Below, one piece after another: positions 42,062 to 51,189 of a stretch of DNA of 51,314 nt; position 1 is the stretch's first letter; every line of letters starts with the position of its first letter. The DNA is taken from contig VIKI01000034.1 of assembly GCA_008080595.1 (NCBI GenBank), positions 8,948 through 60,261 on the forward strand. The letters are read 5' to 3'. Source of the DNA: Comamonadaceae bacterium (GTDB lineage Bacteria > Pseudomonadota > Gammaproteobacteria > Burkholderiales > Burkholderiaceae_C). The translations under genes were made by a program, and so were the position numbers. The notes under the pieces are model-generated. The model searched no databases, was not told where the DNA came from, and saw only the letters and a program-made list of their open reading frames with translations.

Positions 42062-42814
42062 CTATCGGGACGTCAGGACCTTCAGGTTATGAAGAATCTG
42101 CGCCTGCAACTGGTGCGCTCCAATCCCGAGTGCGTCGGCCATCATGTCCACGGTGGTACGAACGTCTTTGGGTCGAGCCCGCGCGGATCCCTCAGAAACA
42201 AATGGTCCGTCGGTTTCGGTCAGAAGTCGATCAAGCGGCATTGTGCGAACGATGCCAATGGCTTTTGGCGAGATAAGCATCTCCGCATTGATAGAGAAGT
42301 AACATCCCATCTCAGCGGCTCGACGGGCTTCCGTCACGGTACCCGTGAACCAGTGGAGGACTGCTGTGCCCCGATCCGGTGGCAGATTCGCTTCAAGGTG
42401 CTTGAGGACTTTTCCGACGGTTCGAACGCTGTGGATGGTCAATATCTTCCGGCCTTGCTCTGCACACATCTGCAGGATGCGTGCGAATACTCGCTCCTGT
42501 TCTGCGAAGGAGGAGTAAAACTTCGGTCCGGCATCCAAGCCGATTTCGCCGACATATCGTGCCGTGGGAAGCAGACTTTCAAACAGGCTCAACTCCCCTG
42601 CGCGTTCACGGACGAGTTGAGGGTGAAGGCCCAGCGCAACACGGACGCAGGATGAATTTGTTGCCAGTTCGCTGTTGCGCATCCAAGCTTTTGGAGTAGT
42701 GGTGACGGCGAGCGTGGCGACGCACTCCTGATCACACTCCTTTATCAGCGCCTCGTGATCAGGATACAGATCTACGTGACAATGAAAATCCACCCACTGA
42801 GGACGCGTAGTCAT
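42062..42814 (-). CDS. qatD: TatD-family nuclease QatD
   Basis: The 250-residue metal-dependent hydrolase has H11/H13 in DFHCHVDLY, Glu in VGEIGLD, His in ILTIHS and HWFTG, and Asp in LLTETDGPF. These are the TatD metal ligands. It is the last gene of a four-gene operon in the qatA-B-C-D order, so it is the QatD component of the anti-phage Qat system. It starts three bases after the qatC stop. Confidence 0.88.
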   Translation of the reverse strand: MTTRPQWVDFHCHVDLYPDHEALIKECDQECVATLAVTTTPKAWMRNSELATNSSCVRVALGLHPQLVRERAGELSLFESLLPTARYVGEIGLDAGPKFYSSFAEQERVFARILQMCAEQGRKILTIHSVRTVGKVLKHLEANLPPDRGTAVLHWFTGTVTEARRAAEMGCYFSINAEMLISPKAIGIVRTMPLDRLLTETDGPFVSEGSARARPKDVRTTVDMMADALGIGAHQLQAQILHNLKVLTSR

Positions 42815-42817
42815 GAC

Positions 42818-44197
42818 CTAGCTCAGCGGCACCGACACCACGCCATCCAACAGGGCTTGTACCTCACGCATCCCGGTGACATACACGGCCTGGTATTGGT
42901 CCAAGTCCTGTGGGTGATCGCTTAGGGGACCTGGCTGAAAAATATCTCGACGAGCCCTTGACGGCTTCGCGGCTAGGCGCGCCAAGGCCAGCTGGAAAGC
43001 CCGGATATGCTCGCCTTCGGCTTTGTTGCAGTCGAACGGTCGCGCGTGAAGGTCGTCGATCGTATACGGTGTATCGTCGGCCACTCCAAGCCCATTTAAC
43101 AGTGAGGCACGCCGGATAAGGCAGGGAACGCAATGTCCACAATGCTGCAGTTTGCGCATTTCCACGACAGGATGGAACCGGTATTTCGCCGGCCCGGAGC
43201 ACGACATGGTGTTCTTGGCATGTTGGGCTAGGAAGTCTTGACTCCGGCATTCGGCAACCATCTGCCCCTTCGTCTTATGTCGGTAGCGGTTGTGAAGCTT
43301 TGAATTCAACCCAAGATTGTGGAGCAACTCGTTGAACCTGGCCATGTAATACGGATGGGTGGTCCGGGTGCTCAGTGCGCCCAGTCGCAGCGGGTCAAGC
43401 GGCACATTCAGTGAAATGAGGCCATTTTCTGGCACGTGGATGATTACTTCGCTGTTGATCGCACTTGCCGCAACGCTTGCCAGGGCGAAGAAAAGAAAGG
43501 AGCGACCCCTCAGTGTGTCTTCGATGCCAGAGGACTGCAAGGTCACGTGATCAAACCCGACGTTCGCTTTCAAATGGCGAAACTCGAGCAGATTAAAGTG
43601 CGCGACCAGATGCCCCATACAGTAGTTTTGGTGTTTGCTGGTCATCGTGTCCCACCAATGGCTGACAAACAGCGGCTGCTTCTCCTCAGAGAGCAGATCG
43701 ACCGCGCCGATAAAGCTGTCGAGGCCACCCGAGAATAAGCAGACGCTGTCCGGTGCGAACATTGGGAGTTCTTCCGTGGGAACAGCCAGGTCACCGAGTC
43801 CGTCCGGCCGTGCCCTGAAATGAATTGCCCAGCGATCGCCCGTAAGGAACTGGAGCGTCTTTGAAAGCAGTTGTGCCTGCGCGCTCCAAAGCTGCTCGTT
43901 GCTCACTGGTACATGAAGTTCAATCTCTCGGGTCCAATGATCCTGGCTCGTTGCCATCCTGGAGATTCGCGTATCAGCAGCGGTCAGTGCGGAGGCGATG
44001 ATCGCCAGATCGATGGAGACTTCGGATGGCACAAGGCCCCAGCCAGCCAACTGCTGTAGTGTGTGACCCAGTCCAAATTTGAGATTTCCACCATCGTCAA
44101 TGAACTGGACATCTGATCGCAGTGTGTCCTGCCGGCTGGGTTGAACCGCAACGGCATCGCCGATGCCGAGACGGCAGACAATCGTGTGGTGGCTCAT
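42818..44197 (-). CDS. qatC: QueC-like protein QatC
   Basis: This 459-residue protein has a PP-loop ATPase motif CLFSGGLDSFIGA (near residue 152), as in the preQ0 synthase QueC. It also has a C-terminal zinc cluster CGHCVPC (near 349). It is much longer than QueC because of extra N-terminal sequence, as in QatC proteins. The reaction within Qat defence is not established; modification of a substrate by deazaguanine-like or amide chemistry is conjecture. It overlaps qatB by four bases. Confidence 0.9.
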   Translation of the reverse strand: MSHHTIVCRLGIGDAVAVQPSRQDTLRSDVQFIDDGGNLKFGLGHTLQQLAGWGLVPSEVSIDLAIIASALTAADTRISRMATSQDHWTREIELHVPVSNEQLWSAQAQLLSKTLQFLTGDRWAIHFRARPDGLGDLAVPTEELPMFAPDSVCLFSGGLDSFIGAVDLLSEEKQPLFVSHWWDTMTSKHQNYCMGHLVAHFNLLEFRHLKANVGFDHVTLQSSGIEDTLRGRSFLFFALASVAASAINSEVIIHVPENGLISLNVPLDPLRLGALSTRTTHPYYMARFNELLHNLGLNSKLHNRYRHKTKGQMVAECRSQDFLAQHAKNTMSCSGPAKYRFHPVVEMRKLQHCGHCVPCLIRRASLLNGLGVADDTPYTIDDLHARPFDCNKAEGEHIRAFQLALARLAAKPSRARRDIFQPGPLSDHPQDLDQYQAVYVTGMREVQALLDGVVSVPLS

Positions 44198-45054
44198 TCA
44201 GCGTTCTCCCCGGCTGCCTTGACGAGCCCAAATGCGGCCTCGTAGATCGAATTTACCTTGGCGTCTGTGTTCACGGCCGCAATAGCTTCAGCGGCTCCGA
44301 GTTGCTCACCGAGCTGATTGCGAGTGCATCCGACGATGAAGTCGTGGAGTTGCTCTTGGAGGTGGATCACTTGATTGACATCATCCGGTACCGTCACCAT
44401 TCGCGCTGCGATGTCGCTCATGATTCGGCCCTCGACTGAGCGGACAACAAAGTCCAGAAAGAACTCTTTGAGCTGACTTGGGGTCAGTTGATCAAAATTC
44501 TCGACTCCGGCTTCGATTTGGTCGCCGATAGCTTCCATGAGTGCCTGTCGGGCGATGGCCTCGTCTATAGGCCCGCCCGGCGGGCAGAGGATGTCAGTCA
44601 GTCCGAGGAATACCCTTTCTGCCGACTGGCCCACCAAGTTTGTCAGGCCCCGACTTTGGAGCGCTGCCGCAAAACCCACTCTCTGTGCGTCTCGGACCAG
44701 ACCAAGTAGTTTGCCGCCAACCGATTTTGACGCACCCATGCGCCGGGCAGCCTTACCGCTTCCCCCTGAGCTGGTTACATGGCCACTCAACGCTCGGCCG
44801 AGGGAACTTGAGCTGCCGGTTTTGGCGAACCTTGTGAATCGACTTTTCGCGCCCGTGAATTTCGAGTTGCCCTGAGTATCCGGCTGACCAGGTTGTTGCT
44901 CGGCATCGGTCGCGTCTGGCGCAGCGGGGTCTTGAGCTGGCGTGCCGACTGGATGTTCGGGACTGCTAGGCGCCGCCTCAACTTCCGCGCCATCGTCAAT
45001 CCATGACGGAACTAGTCCGCTTGCTGGACCACCGTATGATTTGGAGGTACCCAT
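44194..45054 (-). CDS. qatB: Qat system protein QatB
   Basis: The 286-residue protein starts MGTSKSYGGPASGLVPSWID, the characteristic QatB opening. A disordered Pro/Ser-rich stretch follows, then a helical domain (GQSAERVFLGLTDILCPPGG, RQALMEAIG). QatB has no known enzyme activity. The conserved N-terminus resembles those of small proteins subject to modification, so it may be the QatC substrate; that is speculation. It lies between qatA and qatC with almost no spacing. Confidence 0.85.
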   Translation of the reverse strand: MGTSKSYGGPASGLVPSWIDDGAEVEAAPSSPEHPVGTPAQDPAAPDATDAEQQPGQPDTQGNSKFTGAKSRFTRFAKTGSSSSLGRALSGHVTSSGGSGKAARRMGASKSVGGKLLGLVRDAQRVGFAAALQSRGLTNLVGQSAERVFLGLTDILCPPGGPIDEAIARQALMEAIGDQIEAGVENFDQLTPSQLKEFFLDFVVRSVEGRIMSDIAARMVTVPDDVNQVIHLQEQLHDFIVGCTRNQLGEQLGAAEAIAAVNTDAKVNSIYEAAFGLVKAAGENAE

Positions 45055-45058
45055 AATG

Positions 45059-46999
45059 TCAACCTTTGGGGATTGTCCGCATCTGAGTCACAGCACTCTT
45101 CAGCAAGGTGTTTTCAGATTGCCCCTGCCACGAGTCCAATACTTGGTCAAACTCCGGTTTGACCGATTCGTCCTTGATCAAACTTCCAAAATAGCTGGCC
45201 GCCCAGACTCCCAGCTTTGGGGTTGGAAGTTCTTTCAAGAGTGAGACGAGGCGACGTTGCAGGCTTGCATGATGCGTCACTAGGAGCATGAGCCCTTGAA
45301 CGCCGGGCGGTTCACGCAAAAAGCTCTCTGACAAGAGGGTTCTCGCACGAAGCAATTCAAAAGTCTGCTCTGCATCAGGGCCGGCAAGCTTGCTGACCTC
45401 GGGCGTCAAGGTCATTACGGATGCCTTTGGACCCAGCAGCTTATCCACCAAGCTCTCCAGGTGACTAGCAGCGCCAAAACCACCCAAGTAGCCTCGCTTG
45501 TCACGTGTTGCAAAAACATAGGGCCGCAGGTCAAGGCATCCCAATGCGGGGGCAATTGCCGCCCATGATTTGATCCATTCACTCCTGGACCAGTCATCAA
45601 ATTCCGGCTCGTTCGGCTCGGGCGAAGGCGCCGATTTGCCCTTATCGGGCTTCTCTTTTTCAGCAACTTGAGGTGTTGCTTTCGGGGCCTCGAGTTGAGC
45701 AAGTGCCTTGACTTTTCCGTCTGTGCTCGCGACCGCCAGACGGGCGAACTGGGCATACAGTTCAGGGGAGAAACTTTCTGCGAGCATTACCTTCGCCAGT
45801 GCAGGCAACAAGATGTCAGCGTCGAACTGTCGCTCCTTCGCAATGGCGGAGCGCAGTGCGAGTGAATTAAGGAAGCGCTTGATCTGACGCGGGTTTCCGC
45901 GTGTACCCTCCGTGAGGATGCGACTCGTGTGGCGGCTGATGATTGCAGCACGACGCACTTCGTCTGGCATCTCTGTGCCCTCTAGGTATTTGGCTATTGC
46001 GGCGTCGTCCAAGCCATTGCTTTGCCATGGGCGACGCAACTCTTCCTGAGCGCCTTTCAGCAGCTTTTTAAAGGCGGCATGATCGGCGCCCAGATCAGAC
46101 TCAACTTGAAGTAACAGGACGTAGATCTGGGTCTCAGTAGGCCCTAGCGCTGGTATTCGGAAGGGGACTTGTATCAGTTTTTCCAGATAGCTTCGGGCGT
46201 AGGTGACGCTCCCCGTGCCCGCCGGGAGATCTGGAAAGTGCTTCTTGACCGCATATTCGATCATCACCTCGTCTGCCCCGATGACAAATGCTGTGTTCGG
46301 GACGAAAAGGAAGAGTCGAATGGCCTCCAGTGTTGCGATTGCAGTTTCTGGCAGGCATCGGTCAAGGTCATCGACGATCACGACTAGACGATCAATGTCT
46401 GCCGCCTCAACCAACTCTTCAAACTCCTCGCGGAACCGATGCATTTGTTTTGGGACGCTGTCCTGTTCCTGCTTGCCCTCCTTGAGCAGATCCTTTGCCT
46501 GTTCGGCGAAAGCCTTCGCGTCGTCCAGTGAGAGAGTGTCTTCAGGTTTAGCCAGGGAGCCCTTGACACCGTCTATGACAGACTGAATTTGATCAAAGGT
46601 GGGAATACCCGTGAACGCTGTAAACGCGAAGCCGCCCGTCTTCTTGGCCACCTTCAGCCAATCGATGCGCTTCAAGACCTTGGCGGCTGCATCTTGTACC
46701 TTTTTAGAGGTTGGTCGCTTTCTGCGTAATTCTTCGACAATCGTTTCGATAACGACGGTCTTCGCATCAGCGAACCCTTCAAAAGTCCAGCCGTTAAACC
46801 ACACACACAGGGTACTTTCGTCCCTCTCAAACGCTGCCGCGGTCATCTTGAGGACGCTGGACTTGCCAGCTCCCCAGTCTCCGTGGACACCGACAGTGAT
46901 CGGCACCTTCGGTCTGGCCTTGATCAGGTTGACGACCGTGCGGGCAACCGCCTCATGGTAGAGAAGATCGACCTCTGTTTCTTGGTCGTTATAGAACAT
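45059..46999 (-). CDS. qatA: KAP-family P-loop ATPase QatA
   Basis: First gene of the Qat operon. The 646-residue protein has Walker A GDWGAGKS (residues 40-47) and Walker B LVVIVDDLDRCLPE (near 204-217), both characteristic of KAP NTPases. An inserted acidic/Lys-rich linker follows (EKEKPDKGKSAPSPEPNEP). The hydrophobic stretch KTGGFAFTAFTGIPTF (near residue 130) is weak for a membrane span. It is probably the sensor or switch of the defence system. The upstream gap 47000-47216 must carry its promoter, but no clear hexamers are seen. Confidence 0.9.
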   Translation of the reverse strand: MFYNDQETEVDLLYHEAVARTVVNLIKARPKVPITVGVHGDWGAGKSSVLKMTAAAFERDESTLCVWFNGWTFEGFADAKTVVIETIVEELRRKRPTSKKVQDAAAKVLKRIDWLKVAKKTGGFAFTAFTGIPTFDQIQSVIDGVKGSLAKPEDTLSLDDAKAFAEQAKDLLKEGKQEQDSVPKQMHRFREEFEELVEAADIDRLVVIVDDLDRCLPETAIATLEAIRLFLFVPNTAFVIGADEVMIEYAVKKHFPDLPAGTGSVTYARSYLEKLIQVPFRIPALGPTETQIYVLLLQVESDLGADHAAFKKLLKGAQEELRRPWQSNGLDDAAIAKYLEGTEMPDEVRRAAIISRHTSRILTEGTRGNPRQIKRFLNSLALRSAIAKERQFDADILLPALAKVMLAESFSPELYAQFARLAVASTDGKVKALAQLEAPKATPQVAEKEKPDKGKSAPSPEPNEPEFDDWSRSEWIKSWAAIAPALGCLDLRPYVFATRDKRGYLGGFGAASHLESLVDKLLGPKASVMTLTPEVSKLAGPDAEQTFELLRARTLLSESFLREPPGVQGLMLLVTHHASLQRRLVSLLKELPTPKLGVWAASYFGSLIKDESVKPEFDQVLDSWQGQSENTLLKSAVTQMRTIPKG

Positions 47000-47289
47000 G
47001 CGCCTCCCCGTGTTTTTGTTTGATTATTAGCGCGGCAACGCAGCAGCGTCGTCAATAAGACAAATCGAGCTCCCAAGGACCTGCAAAAGTTCAGTTTAAG
47101 TTGGGAAGAGATTTGTGAAATGTCAACCTAGCTTTCATCTGTCGTGCACCATGGATTGAAATAACTGATGCAAAGGCCGATTGTCAGCTGCTCATAGTGT
47201 ACCGGTCGTTTAGGCCCTAAATAGGCCAATACCCGCTATGGCACGTATGAGTCGCTGGCTTCTGTCTGGTTTCGAGCAGGTCCACATGG

Positions 47290-47830
47290 GAAATTGCGAC
47301 ATCCAGATAGCCGCCATTCGTGTGTGTCGGCAACTGGCCATCAAGAGCCAACGACCATCTCAAATTGCTTGCCAGATACCCGACGTTGGAATTGACGTTA
47401 AATCGGGATGCACCGAACCGGCCCGTCGTGGCCAGGAAATGGGTGCCCATACCTGCCTGACTATCGCACAGCTCGAATGAGGCGTGGGACTAAACCGCTC
47501 GCGACGTACCCTTTGATCAGCGGTTTAGGTTAGTCGGCGGTGTCGGCGTGTCGATGTTGTGACTTGAGGCAATTGGCATCGTTCACAACAGGAGTACAGC
47601 CTTGGAAAGATCGACACCCAGCGGATCACCACTGCGTCAACGCATGATTGAGGACACGCGGAAGCGCAAGCTCATGCCCAAGACGCGAGAGCCCTACCTG
47701 CGAGAGGTTCGCAAGTTCGCAAAGTTTCTGGGCAAGTCCCCTGACGCTGCCACCGACGAAGACCTGCGCCGCTTTCAACTGCATCTGATCGATCAAGGCA
47801 CTTCACCCATCACGCTTAACGCCACCATCG
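47290..47830 (+). mobile_element. Truncated second IS91-type copy
   Basis: Positions 47485-47830 align with 37035-37380 of the intact element: the same ACTAAACCGCTCGCG, GATCAGCGG and TTCACAACAGGAGTACAGCC blocks occur in order. Weaker similarity reaches left to about 47290, with an insertion of about 60 bases relative to the intact copy. Similarity ends abruptly near 47830. The transposase gene is gone. It is in the same orientation as the intact element, so the two bracket the qat region as direct repeats. Confidence 0.75.
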
Positions 47831-47883
47831 TGAGTGTGATAACCAAATTTGATGGCCTGCTGGTCACGTTGTGTGATGGGTGA
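47602..47883 (+). pseudogene. 5' fragment of an IS91-associated recombinase
   Basis: From the TTG at 47602 the frame gives a 93-residue peptide. Its first 75 or so residues (STPSGSPLRQRMIEDTRKRKL..., FQLHLIDQGTSPITLNAT) match the N-terminus of the recombinase at 37154. The remainder (IVSVITKFDGLLVTLCDG) is unrelated and comes from the DNA joined at the breakpoint. It lacks the whole catalytic domain. Confidence 0.85.
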
Positions 47884-47902
47884 TGCGGCAAATATTTACA
47901 GC

Positions 47903-47936
47903 AAAACGGTACCGGTATCGCTACGGGTGCCGTTTT
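47903..47936. terminator. Hairpin beyond the truncated IS copy
   Basis: AAAACGGTACC and GGTGCCGTTTT pair with one mismatch, and the right arm ends in TTTT. It could terminate rightward transcription, or leftward transcription from the XRE gene, because both arms carry A/T runs. Confidence 0.5.
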
Positions 47937-48025
47937 GGTGTTGGGCGTGAAGTTCAAATCACTGTCACTTAAATTAGGCGCGCGATTGCCTGACCACGTT
48001 GCTGGAAAGACAGGCGAAAGCTGAA

Positions 48026-48247
48026 CTATTTGACTTTACCTTCTGACGATGTCACGCGTTCAAGAAGTTCTGGTAAATCAATCTGGAAGTACTCGCAGAG
48101 TTGATCCAACACTTCCAACTCCACACGTTCGGTAGTTTCGTAATAGAGGCGAGTGAGGGTTCCACGATTAATGTCGGTGTCCCTAGCTACATCGCTGATC
48201 TTTAGCTTACGTTCTCCAAGTAAACGAGCGAAATGGCACCGGATCAT
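48026..48247 (-). CDS. XRE/Cro-type transcriptional regulator
   Basis: A 73-residue protein that is almost entirely a helix-turn-helix domain (LGERKLKISDVARDTDINRGTLTRLY). It resembles small Cro/CI-like regulators (HTH_26 type). It is divergent from the excisionase-integrase genes with 151 bases between, the layout of a phage or ICE repressor. It probably controls the module; the target is inferred from position. Confidence 0.8.
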   Translation of the reverse strand: MIRCHFARLLGERKLKISDVARDTDINRGTLTRLYYETTERVELEVLDQLCEYFQIDLPELLERVTSSEGKVK

Positions 48248-48290
48248 GTTGTAAAAATAATAAAAATGATCTGCAGCGGGTAAAAATGGC

Positions 48291-48318
48291 TTGCAAACGA
48301 TCTTAATTGCTGCATAAT
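48291..48318 (+). promoter_or_regulatory. Promoter for the excisionase-integrase genes
   Basis: TTGCAA (48291-48296), a 16-base spacer and CATAAT (48313-48318) face rightward in the gap divergent from the XRE regulator. The 12-base block TTGCTGCATAAT is identical to that at the spc promoter (24511-24522). The A/T-rich surroundings may hold the regulator's operator, but I see no clear palindrome. Confidence 0.55.
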
Positions 48319-48398
48319 TACCTCCAGGAGATCAAAATATGTGAAAACACAGAAATTTGTTCTTCAATTCTATCGTTTAACTTTAAGGAGATCTAGAC

Positions 48399-48668
48399 AT
48401 GCAAGCAGTTTCTGATGTTTTCGGTGAGAAGACCTATCTGACGACAGACGAACTTTCAGTCCGAATCAAGTATGACGTTCGCACCATTCGCGAACGCATG
48501 AAAGACAGTGTGCTTATCGAGGGCATACACTATTTTCGGCCCTTCGGAGGTCGCAAGATCTTGTACATCTGGGAGTCGATCGAGCGGGACATGCATGGGA
48601 GTGTTTCAGTTCGCCCCTGCGCAATGGTCGGTATCCCCATGGCCAACGGGAGCATGCTCCATGCCTAA
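48399..48668 (+). CDS. Excisionase-like small DNA-binding protein
   Basis: This 89-residue protein contains a winged-helix-like segment (YLTTDELSVRIKYDVRTIRERMKD, GIHYFRPFGGRKILYIWESI), the form of phage excisionases and helper HTH proteins. An AAGGAG ribosome-binding site precedes the ATG. It overlaps the integrase start by eight bases, so the two are co-translated. Its likely role is steering the integrase towards excision, inferred from family and position. Confidence 0.7.
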   Translation: MQAVSDVFGEKTYLTTDELSVRIKYDVRTIRERMKDSVLIEGIHYFRPFGGRKILYIWESIERDMHGSVSVRPCAMVGIPMANGSMLHA

Positions 48669-50055
48669 TATTCGAGTTCACAAACCTAACGGGGCTTTGT
48701 TCTTTGACTTTCGCTACAACGACGAGCGGTGTCGTGAGTACACCTTGCTCCCCGACACCCCCGTCAACCGCAAAAAGCTGCAAAAGGTACTCGACAAGAT
48801 CGAATCCGAAATTGCCGATGGCAGCTTTGTTTACGCCAGCTACTTCCCCAACAGCAAGGCGCTCAAGCGACTGGCCAAAGCAAGCAATACGGGTGGGGGA
48901 CTGACGGTCACAGCCCAAGCCGTCGATGCGACAGTACAAGCAGCTGCAGCGCCAGTGGTGCAAGTCGGCCCCAAGTTTGGCGACTTCGCCACCCAATGGT
49001 TCGACGAGCGCTCAATCGAATGGCGGCGCAGCCACATCAAGTCGCTGCTCTCCACCCTCAACGGTCATCTGATGCCCCACTTCGGGGGCAAGGTGGTCGG
49101 CAGCATCACCAAATCTGAAGTTCTTGAATTTCGCGCTCAACTCGCCAAAGTAAAAGGTCGCGGAACCAAGGAAGGTTTATCACCCAAGCGGATCAATGAA
49201 ATCATGGGTCTGCTGCGCCAGATATTGAACGAAGCCGCCGACCGATTCGAGTTTACGTCACCCATGCTCAACATCAAAAAACTGCGTCAACGCAAAACCG
49301 ATGTCGAACCGTTTTCATTTGGTGACGTGCAACGTATCCTGGCCACCACCCGAGTCGACTACAAGAACTACTTCACCACCCGGTTCCTCACAGGCATGCG
49401 CACCGGTGAAGTCCACGGCCTCAAATGGAAATACGTCGACTTTGACCTGCGCATCATCCGGGTACGTGAAACCTTTGTCCTGGGTGAAGACGAATACACC
49501 AAGACCGATGGCAGCCAACGTGACATCCAGATGAGCCAACCCGTCTTCGAGGCCCTCAAAAGCCAGTGGGAGGCCACAGGCAAAGTCTCTGAGTATGTGT
49601 TTTGCAATATGGTGGGTGAACCCGTAGACAACAAAAACTTCTCTGACCGCGTCTGGTACCCCCTGCTGCGTCACCTGGGCCTCAAAGCCCGACGCCCTTA
49701 CCAGATGCGTCACACCGCAGCCACCCTGTGGCTGGCCAGTGGTGAAGCACCGGAATGGATTGCCCGCCAACTCGGACACACCAGCACCGAAATGCTGTTT
49801 CGGGTGTATTCCCGCTACGTGCCCAACTTGACCCGACAAGACGGCTCGGCCATGGAACGCCTGCTGGCCAGCCAGATGTCTCAGGGGGCACTGATCCAGC
49901 AAAAGCAACCCGGCTCGGACCTCGCCATCTTCGTCCCAGCCCAGGAAGTGGCGCCCATGGCGCAACCCAAAGCACGCGGTGTGCATGGGCGAGCTTCGCC
50001 ACCGGGCGTTTATCAGACGGTCCAGCCGCACCCATCACCCGGGCAACTGACCTAG
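48661..50055 (+). CDS. Phage/ICE-type tyrosine integrase
   Basis: The 464-residue integrase has an N-terminal arm-binding domain of DUF3596 type (IRVHKPNGALFFDFRYN), a core-binding domain (about residues 100-200) and a catalytic domain. The catalytic Arg lies in TGMRTGEVHGLKW, the HxxR box is QMRHTAATLWLA, LGHTSTEM follows, and the Tyr is in FRVYSRYV. The overlapping upstream gene is the excisionase-like protein. It is unrelated to the IS91 recombinase in this window. The attachment site is not evident; no tRNA gene is adjacent. Confidence 0.9.
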   Translation: MPNIRVHKPNGALFFDFRYNDERCREYTLLPDTPVNRKKLQKVLDKIESEIADGSFVYASYFPNSKALKRLAKASNTGGGLTVTAQAVDATVQAAAAPVVQVGPKFGDFATQWFDERSIEWRRSHIKSLLSTLNGHLMPHFGGKVVGSITKSEVLEFRAQLAKVKGRGTKEGLSPKRINEIMGLLRQILNEAADRFEFTSPMLNIKKLRQRKTDVEPFSFGDVQRILATTRVDYKNYFTTRFLTGMRTGEVHGLKWKYVDFDLRIIRVRETFVLGEDEYTKTDGSQRDIQMSQPVFEALKSQWEATGKVSEYVFCNMVGEPVDNKNFSDRVWYPLLRHLGLKARRPYQMRHTAATLWLASGEAPEWIARQLGHTSTEMLFRVYSRYVPNLTRQDGSAMERLLASQMSQGALIQQKQPGSDLAIFVPAQEVAPMAQPKARGVHGRASPPGVYQTVQPHPSPGQLT

Positions 50056-50220
50056 CGACAAGCCCCAGGACCCAAGGGGCAGCCAACCCAAGCGACCTCA
50101 AGGTCTGAGACCTGCAAAAAGCTGCAGTGCCCAGGCCCGGGGGAGAGGTTTGCCCAAAAAACCTCAGTCATCCAGAAATTCTTCATTCGAGCGCCGAACG
50201 TCAACCCAAAAGGAATCGTC

Positions 50221-50811
50221 ATGAAACACGCAACCAACACCATCAGTAACAACCACAGCAACGTCCAACATGTCCGTCGCTTCATTGAGATCACCATCGG
50301 TACCGATCCCCAGACCCTGGTGGATCAGGCCGTGGCCGATGTCCGTCATGACGGACTGCGCCGTGTGCTTGAACTCTGCTGCTCAGCCACTGAAGTCCGC
50401 CAAGTCCTGACGAGCCTCTCGTCTTCCACCCCAGGTTACGTCGTCTCTCCGATCCAGACCTTACGCCGTGCGGCAGAGACGGCCAGGCTGTGGTGGGCAT
50501 TTGGTGCGCAAGAGGGTGAAGTGCTGTATGTCTCCACCTTCATCCAGGGCTGCCAGGACCTGCTGGCTGCCAGCAGCGATGGCTTGGAGAGTGCCCAGGA
50601 CCGAATGTTTGCCATCATCCGTCCCGCCTTGTTCAAGCTCGATGAGCACCATCCCCGCCAAGCCTGGCTGCTGCGCCAATCGTTGGGCCGGGGCAATGTC
50701 GATGAGGAAGACGAGCAAGAAGTCCCACGCCTGCGGGAGTCAGTCAGGCGGGCATTGCTTGCCAGTCGCCAGCCGGGTCGCCACGGCATCCAAGCCGATG
50801 CCCACAACTGA
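50221..50811 (+). CDS. Unrecognised protein, possible mobile-element cargo
   Basis: A 196-residue protein that I do not recognise (MKHATNTISNNHSNVQHVRR...). It is mostly helical in appearance, soluble, and without signal peptide or membrane segment; the C-terminus is acidic then basic (NVDEEDEQEVPRLRESVRR). It is downstream of the integrase on the same strand, after 165 bases in which I see no gene. It is G/C-rich like its neighbours, which supports real coding. Confidence 0.6.
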   Translation: MKHATNTISNNHSNVQHVRRFIEITIGTDPQTLVDQAVADVRHDGLRRVLELCCSATEVRQVLTSLSSSTPGYVVSPIQTLRRAAETARLWWAFGAQEGEVLYVSTFIQGCQDLLAASSDGLESAQDRMFAIIRPALFKLDEHHPRQAWLLRQSLGRGNVDEEDEQEVPRLRESVRRALLASRQPGRHGIQADAHN

Positions 50812-50840
50812 GCGCCAAGAGTGACACCAGGAGAGACACC

Positions 50841-51137
50841 TTGAAGGACACCTACAAATTCGCATTGGCGCCAGCCAGTCTGGCGCTTGGCCACCTGACC
50901 GGCCACAGTTACCGCCATCAACAGGTCATCGACCCCTGGCCCAAGCCCGTCTATGCCATCCACACCCATGGATGGCAGGTCATTGACGTGCCCAGTGCAT
51001 TGGTCAAGGCCCTGGGCCGAACCAGGCTGCAAAAGACCAGGGCGGCTCAGGTGCTGCTGTGTGCCCATTTCGAGACCGAGCAGGCCATCTACCAGCTTCA
51101 TGTGGACACCCGGGTCCAGCTGGCACTGCACGACTGA
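50841..51137 (+). CDS. Unrecognised small protein
   Basis: 98 residues from a TTG start preceded by an AGGAGAG ribosome-binding site. The sequence (MKDTYKFALAPASLALGHLT...) has several His and Trp residues (YRHQQVIDPWPKP, AIHTHGWQVIDV) but no motif I can name. It lies 29 bases after the previous gene and is probably in the same operon. The function is unknown. Confidence 0.55.
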   Translation: MKDTYKFALAPASLALGHLTGHSYRHQQVIDPWPKPVYAIHTHGWQVIDVPSALVKALGRTRLQKTRAAQVLLCAHFETEQAIYQLHVDTRVQLALHD

Positions 51138-51189
51138 GAAACGACAAGCTGAAGCCCTTGAGCTTCGCTCACCAAGCAAAGGAATCCCC

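Noticed and set aside
47217..47480. Short open frames on both strands upstream of the truncated recombinase
   Set aside because: They overlap the non-coding left part of the IS91-type remnant and match no protein family.
48508..48660. Extended N-terminus of the integrase frame
   Set aside because: This stretch overlaps the excisionase-like gene in another frame; the integrase arm domain begins at the ATG at 48661.
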